Origin: Planctomycetota bacterium
GTDB lineage: Bacteria > Planctomycetota > Phycisphaerae > UBA1845 > PWPN01
Length of the DNA stretch: 64,000 bases
Reading direction: 5' to 3'
NCBI GenBank assembly: GCA_029550525.1
Contig: JAKPHF010000056.1
Location: 62,001 to 126,000 of the forward strand
The notes beneath the pieces were generated by a model. It was not told where the DNA came from. It ran no database searches and was given only the letters and a program-made list of their open reading frames with translations. The translations under genes were made by a program, and so were the position numbers. Positions 17,340 to 24,843 of this stretch are shown here, in pieces; the first letter of the stretch is position 1, and every line of letters starts with the position of its first letter.

Positions 17340-17930
17340 TCACCGGCTCTCCACCGCCGCCTTGTAAGCCTGTCCGAACGCCGCCACCGCGGCGTGCAGC
17401 CGGCTCTTCACCGTGCCCAGCGGCACATTCAAGATCTCGGCGATCTCCTTGTACGGGAACCGGTGATAGTAACTCAGCAACAGCACTTCCTTCAGGTGGT
17501 CCGGCATCTTGGCGAGGACGCTCCGGACCAGGTCCTGTTCTTCGGATTGTTCCATGGCCCCGGAAGGAACGTGCGTGGCATCGGCGAGGAAATCCAGGAA
17601 CCGCTGACCTTCCTCGTCCCCCGATGCGACCTGCGCGTCCAGGGGCATTTCCGGCCGCCGGCTTCGGCTCCGCATCATGTCGCGGGCCTTGTTGGCGGCG
17701 ATGGTGAACAGCCACGGCTTGAACCGGCGGGCCCGATCGAAGCTCGCCGCCGACAGGTGCACCTGCAGGAAAGCCTCCTGCACGATGTCCTCAGCCGCCG
17801 CGGCGTTCCCGGTGAACCGCACCAGGAACCGGAAGAGCTCCTGGCTGTGCCGGCGGACCAGCAACTCGAAGCCTTCGGACTGTCCCCCGACGTATTCAGC
17901 CAGCAGTTCCTCGTCCGTTGGCGTGTTCAC
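17340..17930 (-). CDS. ECF RNA polymerase sigma factor
   Basis: A 196-residue sigma factor. Region 2: LFRFLVRFTGNAAAAEDIVQ and FKPWLFTIAANKARDMMRSR. Region 4: LKEVLLLSYYHRFPYKEIAE then NVPLGTVKSRLHAAVAAFG. A 55-residue acidic linker joins them. GTG start at 17930 with an AAGGAAAG Shine-Dalgarno about 10 nt upstream. The stop is 43 nt before the anti-sigma/pseudopilin gene, so the pair forms a signalling operon in which the sensor is the fused membrane protein (inference). Confidence 0.92.
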   Translation of the reverse strand: MNTPTDEELLAEYVGGQSEGFELLVRRHSQELFRFLVRFTGNAAAAEDIVQEAFLQVHLSAASFDRARRFKPWLFTIAANKARDMMRSRSRRPEMPLDAQVASGDEEGQRFLDFLADATHVPSGAMEQSEEQDLVRSVLAKMPDHLKEVLLLSYYHRFPYKEIAEILNVPLGTVKSRLHAAVAAFGQAYKAAVESR

Positions 17931-18316
17931 CGCTATCTGTCTTTCCTTACGATGCCTGGAGGAAGAGAGTTCACTTTCACAAACCCAACCGAGGCAACAT
18001 CATAGTCTTGGCTTCTTTGCCGTCAAATTCCCTATTTGGCACCATGCCCGGGCAAGGTAAGTCCGCAGGCCCCCATCCGTGAATGCTGGGGAGCTGCCCG
18101 CGGAAAACGCCCGATAACAGCCTGTCCGGAATCGTTCCACGGCTTGCGCCGCCGGGTCGGACACCGGCAGCAGCCCGCTCTGCCCGGGTAGCCCCCCGGC
18201 TGCTCGCCAAGCCACGCAAGCCCGGCAAGCCCCGCCAGCTGAAGCACGGGAACCGCGACTCCTTCCCCAGCCCCCAGCCCCCAGGCCCCCAACCGACCCA
18301 TCGAGACCTATATATG
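17931..18316. other. intergenic region with a CCCCAGC heptad array
   Basis: 386 bp upstream of the ECF operon. At 18264-18297 it contains a CCCCAGC CCCCAGC CCCCAGG CCCCCAA run. A possible ECF promoter near 17947-17972 was considered and rejected. No gene is supported. Confidence 0.5.
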
Positions 18317-18898
18317 TCACTGAGCGGATGTGCCGGCAGCACCACGACGGCGGCGCCGCTCGTTGTAGATGATGAAGATCACGAAGAACATGCCCGCGCC
18401 GATCAACGCCAGCCACGGCGTGCCGCGCTCGGGCATGTGTGGCAGTTCCACGCCGCCGATCGTCCCCTGGCTGCCGTCGTCGAACACCACGCGAACCGTC
18501 CCCGCTCGCCGTTCCGCGCCCATGCCGGCGATGCGCATGCCGAACTGGGCCGACGCCCCCGGCGCCAGCCCGGTATACGGCGGGACCGGCTCGGCCCAGC
18601 ACAGGCCGGGCCGCGTGTGGTCCCAGCCGACGTTGACGAGATTCATCTCCTTGATCGTTCCCTGCTTCCACGTGTCCGGCGTCTCGAACAGGTCGGCCCC
18701 GTATTGCGGAAACTCGATGCGGACGATGCGCTTGTTCGAATGGTTCGTCACCGTCCACTTGTACAAGTGGTGCGTTTCGTCCGCCCCGCCGGTGATGACC
18801 ACGGCCGCGTCCTCGGCCGACGCGGGCCGCACGCCCCCCGCCAACGCCGCGAGGATGGCCACCGACAGAACTCGACCGTACCAACCGGATGAATGCAT
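18317..18898 (-). CDS. exported protein with C-terminal membrane anchor
   Basis: A 193-residue protein. The signal peptide is MHSSGWYGRVLSVAILAALA then GGVRPASA. The mature part looks like an immunoglobulin-like beta domain (HLYKWTVTNHSNKRIVRIEF, YTGLAPGASAQFGMRIAGMG). A C-terminal hydrophobic helix (TPWLALIGAGMFFVIFIIY) followed by NERRRRRG keeps it in the membrane with the basic tail inside. This resembles, but is not, a PEP-CTERM anchor: there is no PEP motif. It is separated by 56 nt from the downstream polytopic membrane gene, so co-transcription is unlikely to be tight but possible. Confidence 0.72.
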   Translation of the reverse strand: MHSSGWYGRVLSVAILAALAGGVRPASAEDAAVVITGGADETHHLYKWTVTNHSNKRIVRIEFPQYGADLFETPDTWKQGTIKEMNLVNVGWDHTRPGLCWAEPVPPYTGLAPGASAQFGMRIAGMGAERRAGTVRVVFDDGSQGTIGGVELPHMPERGTPWLALIGAGMFFVIFIIYNERRRRRGAAGTSAQ

Positions 18899-18954
18899 TT
18901 TGAACTCTCAGCGAGGCATCGCCTCATCTTGGACGCGACTTGAGCCGGCAACGT

Positions 18955-21009
18955 TTATCGGGACTCCGCGAGCCGGTAGACGCGCGTCTGCCCATCATCA
19001 TATACGATGTCGAAGTATCGGGAATCTGCCAGTGCGGCCAAATCGCCATACCGCTCGCGTTCCCGCGGCCCGGCCAGCACGTACGTGACCCCCCAACGGC
19101 CGAAAAGCCGATGGGCCTGCTCGGCGTCCGGCGTCCGAAACGCCGACTCGATGTCGACCATCGCCTCCTGCATGCGCGGCTTATCGGGCGGACACAACAC
19201 GTTCACATGCGGATCGCTGGGATCCATCACGCCCGCTCGCCGATGGGTCAGTTGCAGGAGCCTCAGCCCGGAGACCGGATCGGGCTGGGCGACGGCGCCG
19301 GGCGGCGTGGCCTCGCGAACGTACGCGGCCGCCCCGGCGTACGGCCCGTCCGGATTGGGTTCGATGAACGTCCGGACGGCCAGGAGCGGCGGCTCGTAGA
19401 AACCCACCGGTAATCCGAGCACGATGCCCACCACCAAGACCGGTTTGCGCCATCCGCGAGCGAACGGTCGAACCAGTGCCGGTTCGAGCAAGGCGCCCGT
19501 CGCCAGCGCGCCCAGCACGAGCGTCACCATGCTCCCCATTCGGTACGCGTAGTCGATGGAGTTGATGCCCGTGCGCACCGTCCACAACGTGACGAATCCC
19601 AAGAATGCGACAATCGCCAGCAAACGCGCGCCGTCGTCCCGCCATACCCGCCGCCAGAACGGGCCGGCCACGAGAATTATCGCGACCGCTCCCAACCCGA
19701 ATTCGACCGGCACGAGCCACGGCGCCTCCATCCAGTTGGCCAGCACGCCGGGAGCGACGGCTCGGCCCAAGAATGCGAACGGGAACCGGTCCCACTCGAG
19801 CGTCACCCCGCCGCCGAACCGAGCGCTCATCACCTGGTAGTGCAACGCCCGCCAACCCATGAGCGCCGCCGAGAGAACGGCCATCGCCACGATCGCCAGC
19901 GTGAACCGTCCCACGCTCGCCCGCGGCTGCCGAAGCTCGTTCACGAATCGAGTCGCGACATACACGGCCGCTCCCGCAAAGCAGAACAGGGCCATGTACG
20001 CGCTGGCCCCGAAGATCGACGCCGCCGCCAACGGCCCGACAGCAATCCACCACTGCCGGTTCGGCGCGATCTGCAGCCAATGGCAACACAGCAGGAACGT
20101 GGCCAAGGCCGCAATGTGCTGCGGGCACCAGATGAAGCTGTTCATGATGTTGTGCGTGCGCCACAACACCGGGCACCACGCGTCCAGCACGATCATGGGC
20201 CGGCCGATGTGGAGACAGTAGGCCGTGGTGGCGATGACGTCCCAACCTCCGATCACCGTGGCACATGCGGCCGCGAGCAACGCCGGCCAGACCGCGCCGA
20301 GCAAGCCCCGAGCCACCAGGAAGACCATCGCGGTCAGCGCCACCGCGGCCGCCGCCGCCGCAATGCCGAACGCCGTCTCGACCCGGACGGCTCCCGCGGA
20401 CAACACGCGGATGGCCGCCGGCAGTAAGTGGAACTGCTCGTAGTAGTAGTACGGCGCGTCCGACTGGGCGGCGAAGAAGACGTTGTGCAACGGCAGCGGA
20501 TACTGCTCGAGCGACCAGATGATCGCGTGGTGCTTGACGTAGTCGCCCGACGGGCTCGGAATCGACCGCCCGCCCGCCACAGGCAGCCAGTTGAACAGAA
20601 AGACCGCGGCTGCCACCCAGATCAGCAAGAACGCGAACGCGAATAACTGTGCGGGCTCTCTGAACAGCGGCGACGTGAACGCCCTGCGATCACCTGCCCA
20701 CGCGACGGCCAGCGCGAGCGCCGCGTCCGTCAACACGACGGCAGCGAGAATCGCACCCCGGCTGTTGGACAGCCACCACGCCCAGTGCAGGACCACCGGC
20801 ATGAGCATGAGCGAGGCCGCCCAAGCCCCCCATCGCCAGCCCGGCTCATGGCGTAACGGCCGCAGCAGTTGCACCAGTAGGCGGCCCGGCACCCAAAACA
20901 GCAGGTAGCCGATAGCCACAATAGACACCGGCGCCCACGGCACCAGGCACAGCCCGGCGGCCGCGGCGATCCCTAACATCCGTACTAGAAGCAGCTTACT
21001 GCCGTCCAC
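18955..21009 (-). CDS. polytopic membrane protein, GT-C glycosyltransferase-like
   Basis: A 684-residue protein with about 14 hydrophobic helices in the first 560 residues and a C-terminal soluble segment (about 570-684). Its pattern is that of GT-C fold glycosyltransferases or DUF2298-type proteins: a large early loop with SGDYVKHHAIIWSLEQYPLP and DAPYYYYEQFHLLPAAI, where an acidic residue usually contacts the lipid donor, and a C-terminal region with LFGRWGVTYVLAGPRERERY, the segment often seen in these proteins (a residence time check on names). The start is GTG at 21009; an ATG ten codons later is possible. Substrate and reaction are unknown; the GT-C assignment is tentative. Confidence 0.6.
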   Translation of the reverse strand: MDGSKLLLVRMLGIAAAAGLCLVPWAPVSIVAIGYLLFWVPGRLLVQLLRPLRHEPGWRWGAWAASLMLMPVVLHWAWWLSNSRGAILAAVVLTDAALALAVAWAGDRRAFTSPLFREPAQLFAFAFLLIWVAAAVFLFNWLPVAGGRSIPSPSGDYVKHHAIIWSLEQYPLPLHNVFFAAQSDAPYYYYEQFHLLPAAIRVLSAGAVRVETAFGIAAAAAAVALTAMVFLVARGLLGAVWPALLAAACATVIGGWDVIATTAYCLHIGRPMIVLDAWCPVLWRTHNIMNSFIWCPQHIAALATFLLCCHWLQIAPNRQWWIAVGPLAAASIFGASAYMALFCFAGAAVYVATRFVNELRQPRASVGRFTLAIVAMAVLSAALMGWRALHYQVMSARFGGGVTLEWDRFPFAFLGRAVAPGVLANWMEAPWLVPVEFGLGAVAIILVAGPFWRRVWRDDGARLLAIVAFLGFVTLWTVRTGINSIDYAYRMGSMVTLVLGALATGALLEPALVRPFARGWRKPVLVVGIVLGLPVGFYEPPLLAVRTFIEPNPDGPYAGAAAYVREATPPGAVAQPDPVSGLRLLQLTHRRAGVMDPSDPHVNVLCPPDKPRMQEAMVDIESAFRTPDAEQAHRLFGRWGVTYVLAGPRERERYGDLAALADSRYFDIVYDDGQTRVYRLAESR

Positions 21010-21043
21010 GGGGGCATTATCGACCGCCGCCCAATAAAGTACA

Positions 21044-21169
21044 AGTGGTCAGTGGCCAGTTGTCCGTGGTCAGTTGTCGGGCCCGTGGTCCGTTAATGAG
21101 TTGTTGGGATACACAGTACCGGATGCAACGGGCCAAAGGCCCAATGCCCCAACCACTGACAACTGACTA
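21044..21169. repeat. heptad array (GGTCAGT/GGCCAGT type)
   Basis: GGTCAGT GGCCAGT TGTCCGT GGTCAGT TGTCGGG at the left and CCACTGACAACTGACTA at the right; degenerate sequence between. It runs up to and includes the stop codon of the DUF72 gene. Confidence 0.65.
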
Positions 21170-22231
21170 TTCCAGAACGCCCTCAATCGTCTCGATCGCA
21201 CTTCCCTCAAACCGATTATTCACGAACGCGTAGAACACGCGCTCGTCGGGTACGAACTGCTCGATGAGCTCACGCAAGGCTTGACGGCCCTCGGGGTACG
21301 GATCCTTGGTGGTCTCGTAAGGCGAGAAAGCCTCGACGGCCTGAGCGTACGTTCGTCCGGGCTTGAGCAGCCAGCGGCTGACCACGTGTGTGGCGGTGAA
21401 GATGCCCGGCATGCGCATCTGCTCGTACACCGGCGGCATACGCGTCCAACTGTTGAGCACATGGGCCACGTTATGCCGCCGCAGCACCTCCAGATACGGA
21501 CTGCCGCTGTCCCTTTCTTTCGCCGCGTCGCCACGTCGTCGTGTCCCCGCGTCGTTCCTTTCGTCTGCTTTCGGCAGAAACTGCGGATTCCTCACCTCCA
21601 CCGCCATTTCGAACCGTTCGCACGGCAATTGTGCGAGCATGCGGTCGAGCGCGTCGGCGAAGTTGGCCGGCTGGCACAGATCGCTGTTGTGGATGGCGGT
21701 GAACTCGAAGATCACCGGCCCGAGCTTGTCGCGAAACGGCTCGAGCCGGTCGAGCAACAGCGCCCGGACCAACTGCGGGTTCATGAAGTCGCGGTTCACC
21801 TCGCCCGCCCGCTCACCGTAGCGCGGCTGCCTGGGAAAGCGCTCCATGGTGACCACGTCCGGCACTTTGAGTGCGAACTTGTAACCGGCAGGCAGGCGCT
21901 CGAAGATGCCCTGCCACATCTCGTCCGTCGGAAACTGGTAAAACGCAAAGTCGCCGCAGACCGTGGGGAACACGGTGGCGTACTCAGCCAGACAGTCGTT
22001 GCGGAACTTGCGCTCGCTCAGGCGTCCGCGGATGGCATACCGCCCCGGGTCGTACACCTGTCCCAGCCAACCGGGGTATTTCCAACTGGAGGTGCCGATG
22101 TAGACGCCGCGCTTCGCGAGCGACTGCACGCGATCGGCGATCCACGCCGCCCGAGCCAGGCGCGTCGGCGGTAGCGTCTCCGCCGACGGCGGCTCGTTGG
22201 CAAAACCGAAAGTCATCTGCTCGTCGGACAT
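21167..22231 (-). CDS. DUF72 (YecE-like) protein with a repeat-encoded insertion
   Basis: A 354-residue TIM-barrel-like DUF72 protein of unknown activity. Family hallmarks are VYIGTSSWKYPGWLGQVYDP (about 43-62), FPTVCGDFAFYQFP, KFALKVPDVVTMERFP and the C-terminal YAFVNNRFEGSAIETIEGVL. Between MAVEVRNPQFL and PYLEVLRRHNVAHVLNSW lies an extra hydrophilic stretch (about residues 226-247: KADERNDAGTRRRGDAAKER) encoded partly by a heptad array at 21521-21556. The frame is preserved, so the protein is probably made with a surface loop. The stop codon lies in another heptad array. Confidence 0.9.
   Translation of the reverse strand: MSDEQMTFGFANEPPSAETLPPTRLARAAWIADRVQSLAKRGVYIGTSSWKYPGWLGQVYDPGRYAIRGRLSERKFRNDCLAEYATVFPTVCGDFAFYQFPTDEMWQGIFERLPAGYKFALKVPDVVTMERFPRQPRYGERAGEVNRDFMNPQLVRALLLDRLEPFRDKLGPVIFEFTAIHNSDLCQPANFADALDRMLAQLPCERFEMAVEVRNPQFLPKADERNDAGTRRRGDAAKERDSGSPYLEVLRRHNVAHVLNSWTRMPPVYEQMRMPGIFTATHVVSRWLLKPGRTYAQAVEAFSPYETTKDPYPEGRQALRELIEQFVPDERVFYAFVNNRFEGSAIETIEGVLE
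21521..21556. repeat. heptad array inside the DUF72 coding sequence
   Basis: On the minus strand ACGACGC GGGGACA CG..., then GTGGCGACGCGGCG: same type as the arrays at 15235 and 53221. It encodes part of the extra Arg/Asp/Ala-rich loop. Confidence 0.65.
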
Positions 22232-22277
22232 GCCCGGCCTCCCCGGAGTACGACCGTACCATTGTATGCGAGGGGCC

Positions 22278-22312
22278 GGTGCCTGGGCACTGGGGCCTAG
22301 GGATCGGGGAAA
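22278..22312. repeat. heptad array (TGGGGCC type)
   Basis: TGGGCAC TGGGGCC TAGGGAT CGGGGAA, a G-rich array in 7-nt steps between DUF72 and the beta-helix gene; strand-complementary to the CCCCAGC array at 18264. Confidence 0.5.
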
Positions 22313-22342
22313 AGCTTCGCCCTACACGGCAGTCTGTGGGCG

Positions 22343-24637
22343 TCAGTCCTTCGGCGGCCAGAGCTTGAACGTCTGCACGCCGTCGATGGGCGAGGCAAAC
22401 GGACCCGGGAACAGGCGATCGGCGCTGCGAGGCTGACCGAAGTAGTCCGTGTCGATGCGATAGGGCGTGCCGTCGGGCTGCTCGTAAGGCAAGTCGGGGA
22501 TGCGGGCCTTGCCCAGCAACTCGGTGGTCACAAGCGGCCGGGCCGCATCGCCCCACTGCTTGTCCAGCGCGATGCGCAGTTCCACGGCTCCATCGCTGAC
22601 TTGCAGTTCGATCGCCGGATCGAACTGCGATGCCACGATCGGGCTCTGCTCGGCCTTGCACGGAGCGGTCCCGGCGAGAAAGACGTTGCCGGCCACGAAC
22701 ATGGGCAAGGCAGCCCGGTCGTACGGAGCCAGGCCCGTGCCGCTGACGAACAGGTTGTGGTAGAACCGGTTGTCTCCGCCCTTGGTATTGACCAGCCCCG
22801 CCACCTCCGTCGAGTGAGCCTTATGATAAGGCGTGTCGCGGTTCGGCTCGGGAAAGGTGATGATCCGGCCGGCGAAGAGGTTATGCACGAAGGCTCCTCC
22901 TTCCGAGACGTCCAGCAGCGACGTGGGCGAGAGGAACACGTTGTTGTCGATCATGTATGGCCCGTGATTGACCTCCATGAACAGGTCCTCGCTGGGGCCG
23001 TTGTCGTGCAACAGGTTTCGCGTCACCCGCGTGCCCTGAGCCATCCAGTCAAGCCAGATGCCGCGAGTCGTGCGGTAGATATGGTTGCGGCTGATCTCGG
23101 TGTCGATCGCCCCGTGGAACTTGATGCCGGCCATCTCGGCCCCGGTGAACAAGGCGCGAACGTGGATGTCGTGAATCACGTTGTCGGTCACGCGACAGAA
23201 GATCGGGCCCAGGCTGCCCACGATACCCGCCTGCTCGCAGTGCGAAATATGATTGTGCCGCACGATGTGGTGGCCGATGTTCTCGCCCGACCAGCCTCGG
23301 GCCAGCCCCCGCTCAATGGTTTTCACGTAGCCTTCGGCGGTATTGGCCGAGGTATTGTCGAACTCGTCGCCATGCTTGCCCAGGGCGATGCCCACGCAGG
23401 TCGAGTACGACACGTCGTTGTGCTCGATGATCCAGCCCTTGCTCCAGTTCGTGCCGATCAAGCCGATCTGTTCAGCCGTCGGCGGCGCCCAGGGCGTGGC
23501 CGCGTGCATCATGGTGAAGCCGCGAACGGTCAGATAATTGACACCGGTCTTTTCGGGATAGAACACGGTCTGCCGGACGTTGATCTCGACCCGGCCCCCG
23601 TTCGGGTCGATGCCGGGCAACTGGGCCCAGATGGTGGTGTGCTCGGCATCGACCTGGGCGAACCACAGCTGGCAATCCTGGGCATACTGCGTGGAAGGCT
23701 TGGGACGCGGCGGCCGAGGCGCCTCCTTGAACGTCAGACAGAGAGTCTTCCGGCCGCCGGTAGGCTTGATCTTGGCGGTGTAGGACTTCCAGGTCTGCCA
23801 TCCGCCGGTATGCGGGACCTTGCACGTGCCCAGCAATTCGCCTTGCGGCGAGTCGAGTCGAATCTCGATGATGCCACCCCGTGTGGCCGATGCACAGCGA
23901 AGCTCGATCGCCTCCGTCCGTTCGCCCAAATCGACGTCGTCGTAGCGGAGCCAGTCGCCCGGCTCGATCCATCCGATGCATTCACCGCCCTCAGAGCACG
24001 GAGCCTTCTGCGTGCCGTGCTGGGCGGCGAAGGACGCGCCGGGGATGCGCTTGGCGGTGCCGCTAGCACGCCGGGGCTTGAACCACGCCACGTTCAGCAG
24101 CGTCGGGCCGCTGACCATAACCTGCCACAACGGCACGTCGCCGACCGGTTCGAGCACCATGCCGAGATTCGGCGCTTCCACGAGCCAGTGCCCGTCCACG
24201 TACACCGCACCGGTGTGATGAGCGCGGCCCCTGCCGTCAAACCAATCGCCGCGAATGGCGTCGGCGTACGGGTTGAACTTACCGAAGAAGCTGTTGGGAA
24301 TCACGACTTTCCAGGTGTCGTTCTGCACCTTCTCCCAGCCCGTGATCACCTCGGAGCCTTTGATGATCACCTTCTCGCCGGGGGCGGCCTGGTAGACGAT
24401 CCGTTTGTCGTCCGACTCGCCGCCGCGAGGTGGGCTGACGCGTTCGCGATAGACGCCTTCGTGCACGGTGATGATATCGCCGGGCTGGGCCAGCCGGGCC
24501 GCAGCCATGATCGTCTGCAGCGGCTTGGCCGCGCTGCCGTCATTCGAGTCGCTGCCCCCGGGCGACACGTGATACTCACGAGCCCACACAGCCGGAACGG
24601 CCACCGTCAGCAGAGCGATGAGCAGGTACTTGATCAT
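22343..24637 (-). CDS. secreted right-handed beta-helix protein with CBM6-like insertion
   Basis: A 764-residue exported protein. MIKYLLIALLTVAVPAVWA is a Sec signal peptide. Next comes REYHVSPGGSDSNDGSAAKP and LAQPGDIITVHEGVYRERVS, the DUF1565-type start of a parallel beta-helix. Residues about 225-305 resemble CBM6/DUF5010 sugar-binding domains (ECIGWIEPGDWLRYDDVDLG, TGGWQTWKSYTAKIKPTGG). The helix resumes at about 360-620 with recurrent N-x-I/V turns (IIEHNDVSYSTCVGIALGKH, IVRHNHISHCEQAGIVGSLG, RVTDNVIHDIHVRALFTGAE). Likely a polysaccharide lyase or glycan-binding enzyme; catalytic residues cannot be assigned. Separated from GH97 by a long heptad array. Confidence 0.82.
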   Translation of the reverse strand: MIKYLLIALLTVAVPAVWAREYHVSPGGSDSNDGSAAKPLQTIMAAARLAQPGDIITVHEGVYRERVSPPRGGESDDKRIVYQAAPGEKVIIKGSEVITGWEKVQNDTWKVVIPNSFFGKFNPYADAIRGDWFDGRGRAHHTGAVYVDGHWLVEAPNLGMVLEPVGDVPLWQVMVSGPTLLNVAWFKPRRASGTAKRIPGASFAAQHGTQKAPCSEGGECIGWIEPGDWLRYDDVDLGERTEAIELRCASATRGGIIEIRLDSPQGELLGTCKVPHTGGWQTWKSYTAKIKPTGGRKTLCLTFKEAPRPPRPKPSTQYAQDCQLWFAQVDAEHTTIWAQLPGIDPNGGRVEINVRQTVFYPEKTGVNYLTVRGFTMMHAATPWAPPTAEQIGLIGTNWSKGWIIEHNDVSYSTCVGIALGKHGDEFDNTSANTAEGYVKTIERGLARGWSGENIGHHIVRHNHISHCEQAGIVGSLGPIFCRVTDNVIHDIHVRALFTGAEMAGIKFHGAIDTEISRNHIYRTTRGIWLDWMAQGTRVTRNLLHDNGPSEDLFMEVNHGPYMIDNNVFLSPTSLLDVSEGGAFVHNLFAGRIITFPEPNRDTPYHKAHSTEVAGLVNTKGGDNRFYHNLFVSGTGLAPYDRAALPMFVAGNVFLAGTAPCKAEQSPIVASQFDPAIELQVSDGAVELRIALDKQWGDAARPLVTTELLGKARIPDLPYEQPDGTPYRIDTDYFGQPRSADRLFPGPFASPIDGVQTFKLWPPKD

Positions 24638-24655
24638 GCGCGGTCCCCTTTGGAA

Positions 24656-24843
24656 GAAGCTGTAAGCTCTAGGCTGTAGGCTATAAGCCAGACATCTTGG
24701 TCAGTGGTCCGTTGTCAGTGGTCAGTTGTTGGGTCATTGGTCCGTTGGTCCGTCGTGATCAGGATGAGGTGCAACTGACAAATGGACTACGGACCCAGCC
24801 ACTGACAACTGACAACTGACAACTGGCAACTGGCAACTGACTA
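24656..24843. repeat. long compound heptad array
   Basis: The left part is AGCTGTA AGCTCTA GGCTGTA GGCTATA AGCC. The right part alternates GGTCAGT, GGTCCGT, TGTCAGT and ends ACTGACA ACTGACA ACTGGCA ACTGGCA. It covers the whole 203-bp gap between the beta-helix and GH97 genes and reaches the GH97 stop codon. It is the longest heptad array here. Confidence 0.7.

Noticed and set aside
14260..17707. Long plus-strand frames over 14260-15801 and 15998-17707
   Set aside because: They cross several clear minus-strand genes (Gfo/Idh/MocA, thymidylate-synthase-like, ECF operon) and carry no recognisable domain.
17947..17972. GAACT-N16-CGTAA as ECF autoregulatory promoter
   Set aside because: The transcript would begin only about 10 nt before the GTG, and the -10 overlaps the Shine-Dalgarno.
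24656..24843. CRISPR array
   Set aside because: Repeats are degenerate 7-nt units without spacers, and no cas genes are nearby.
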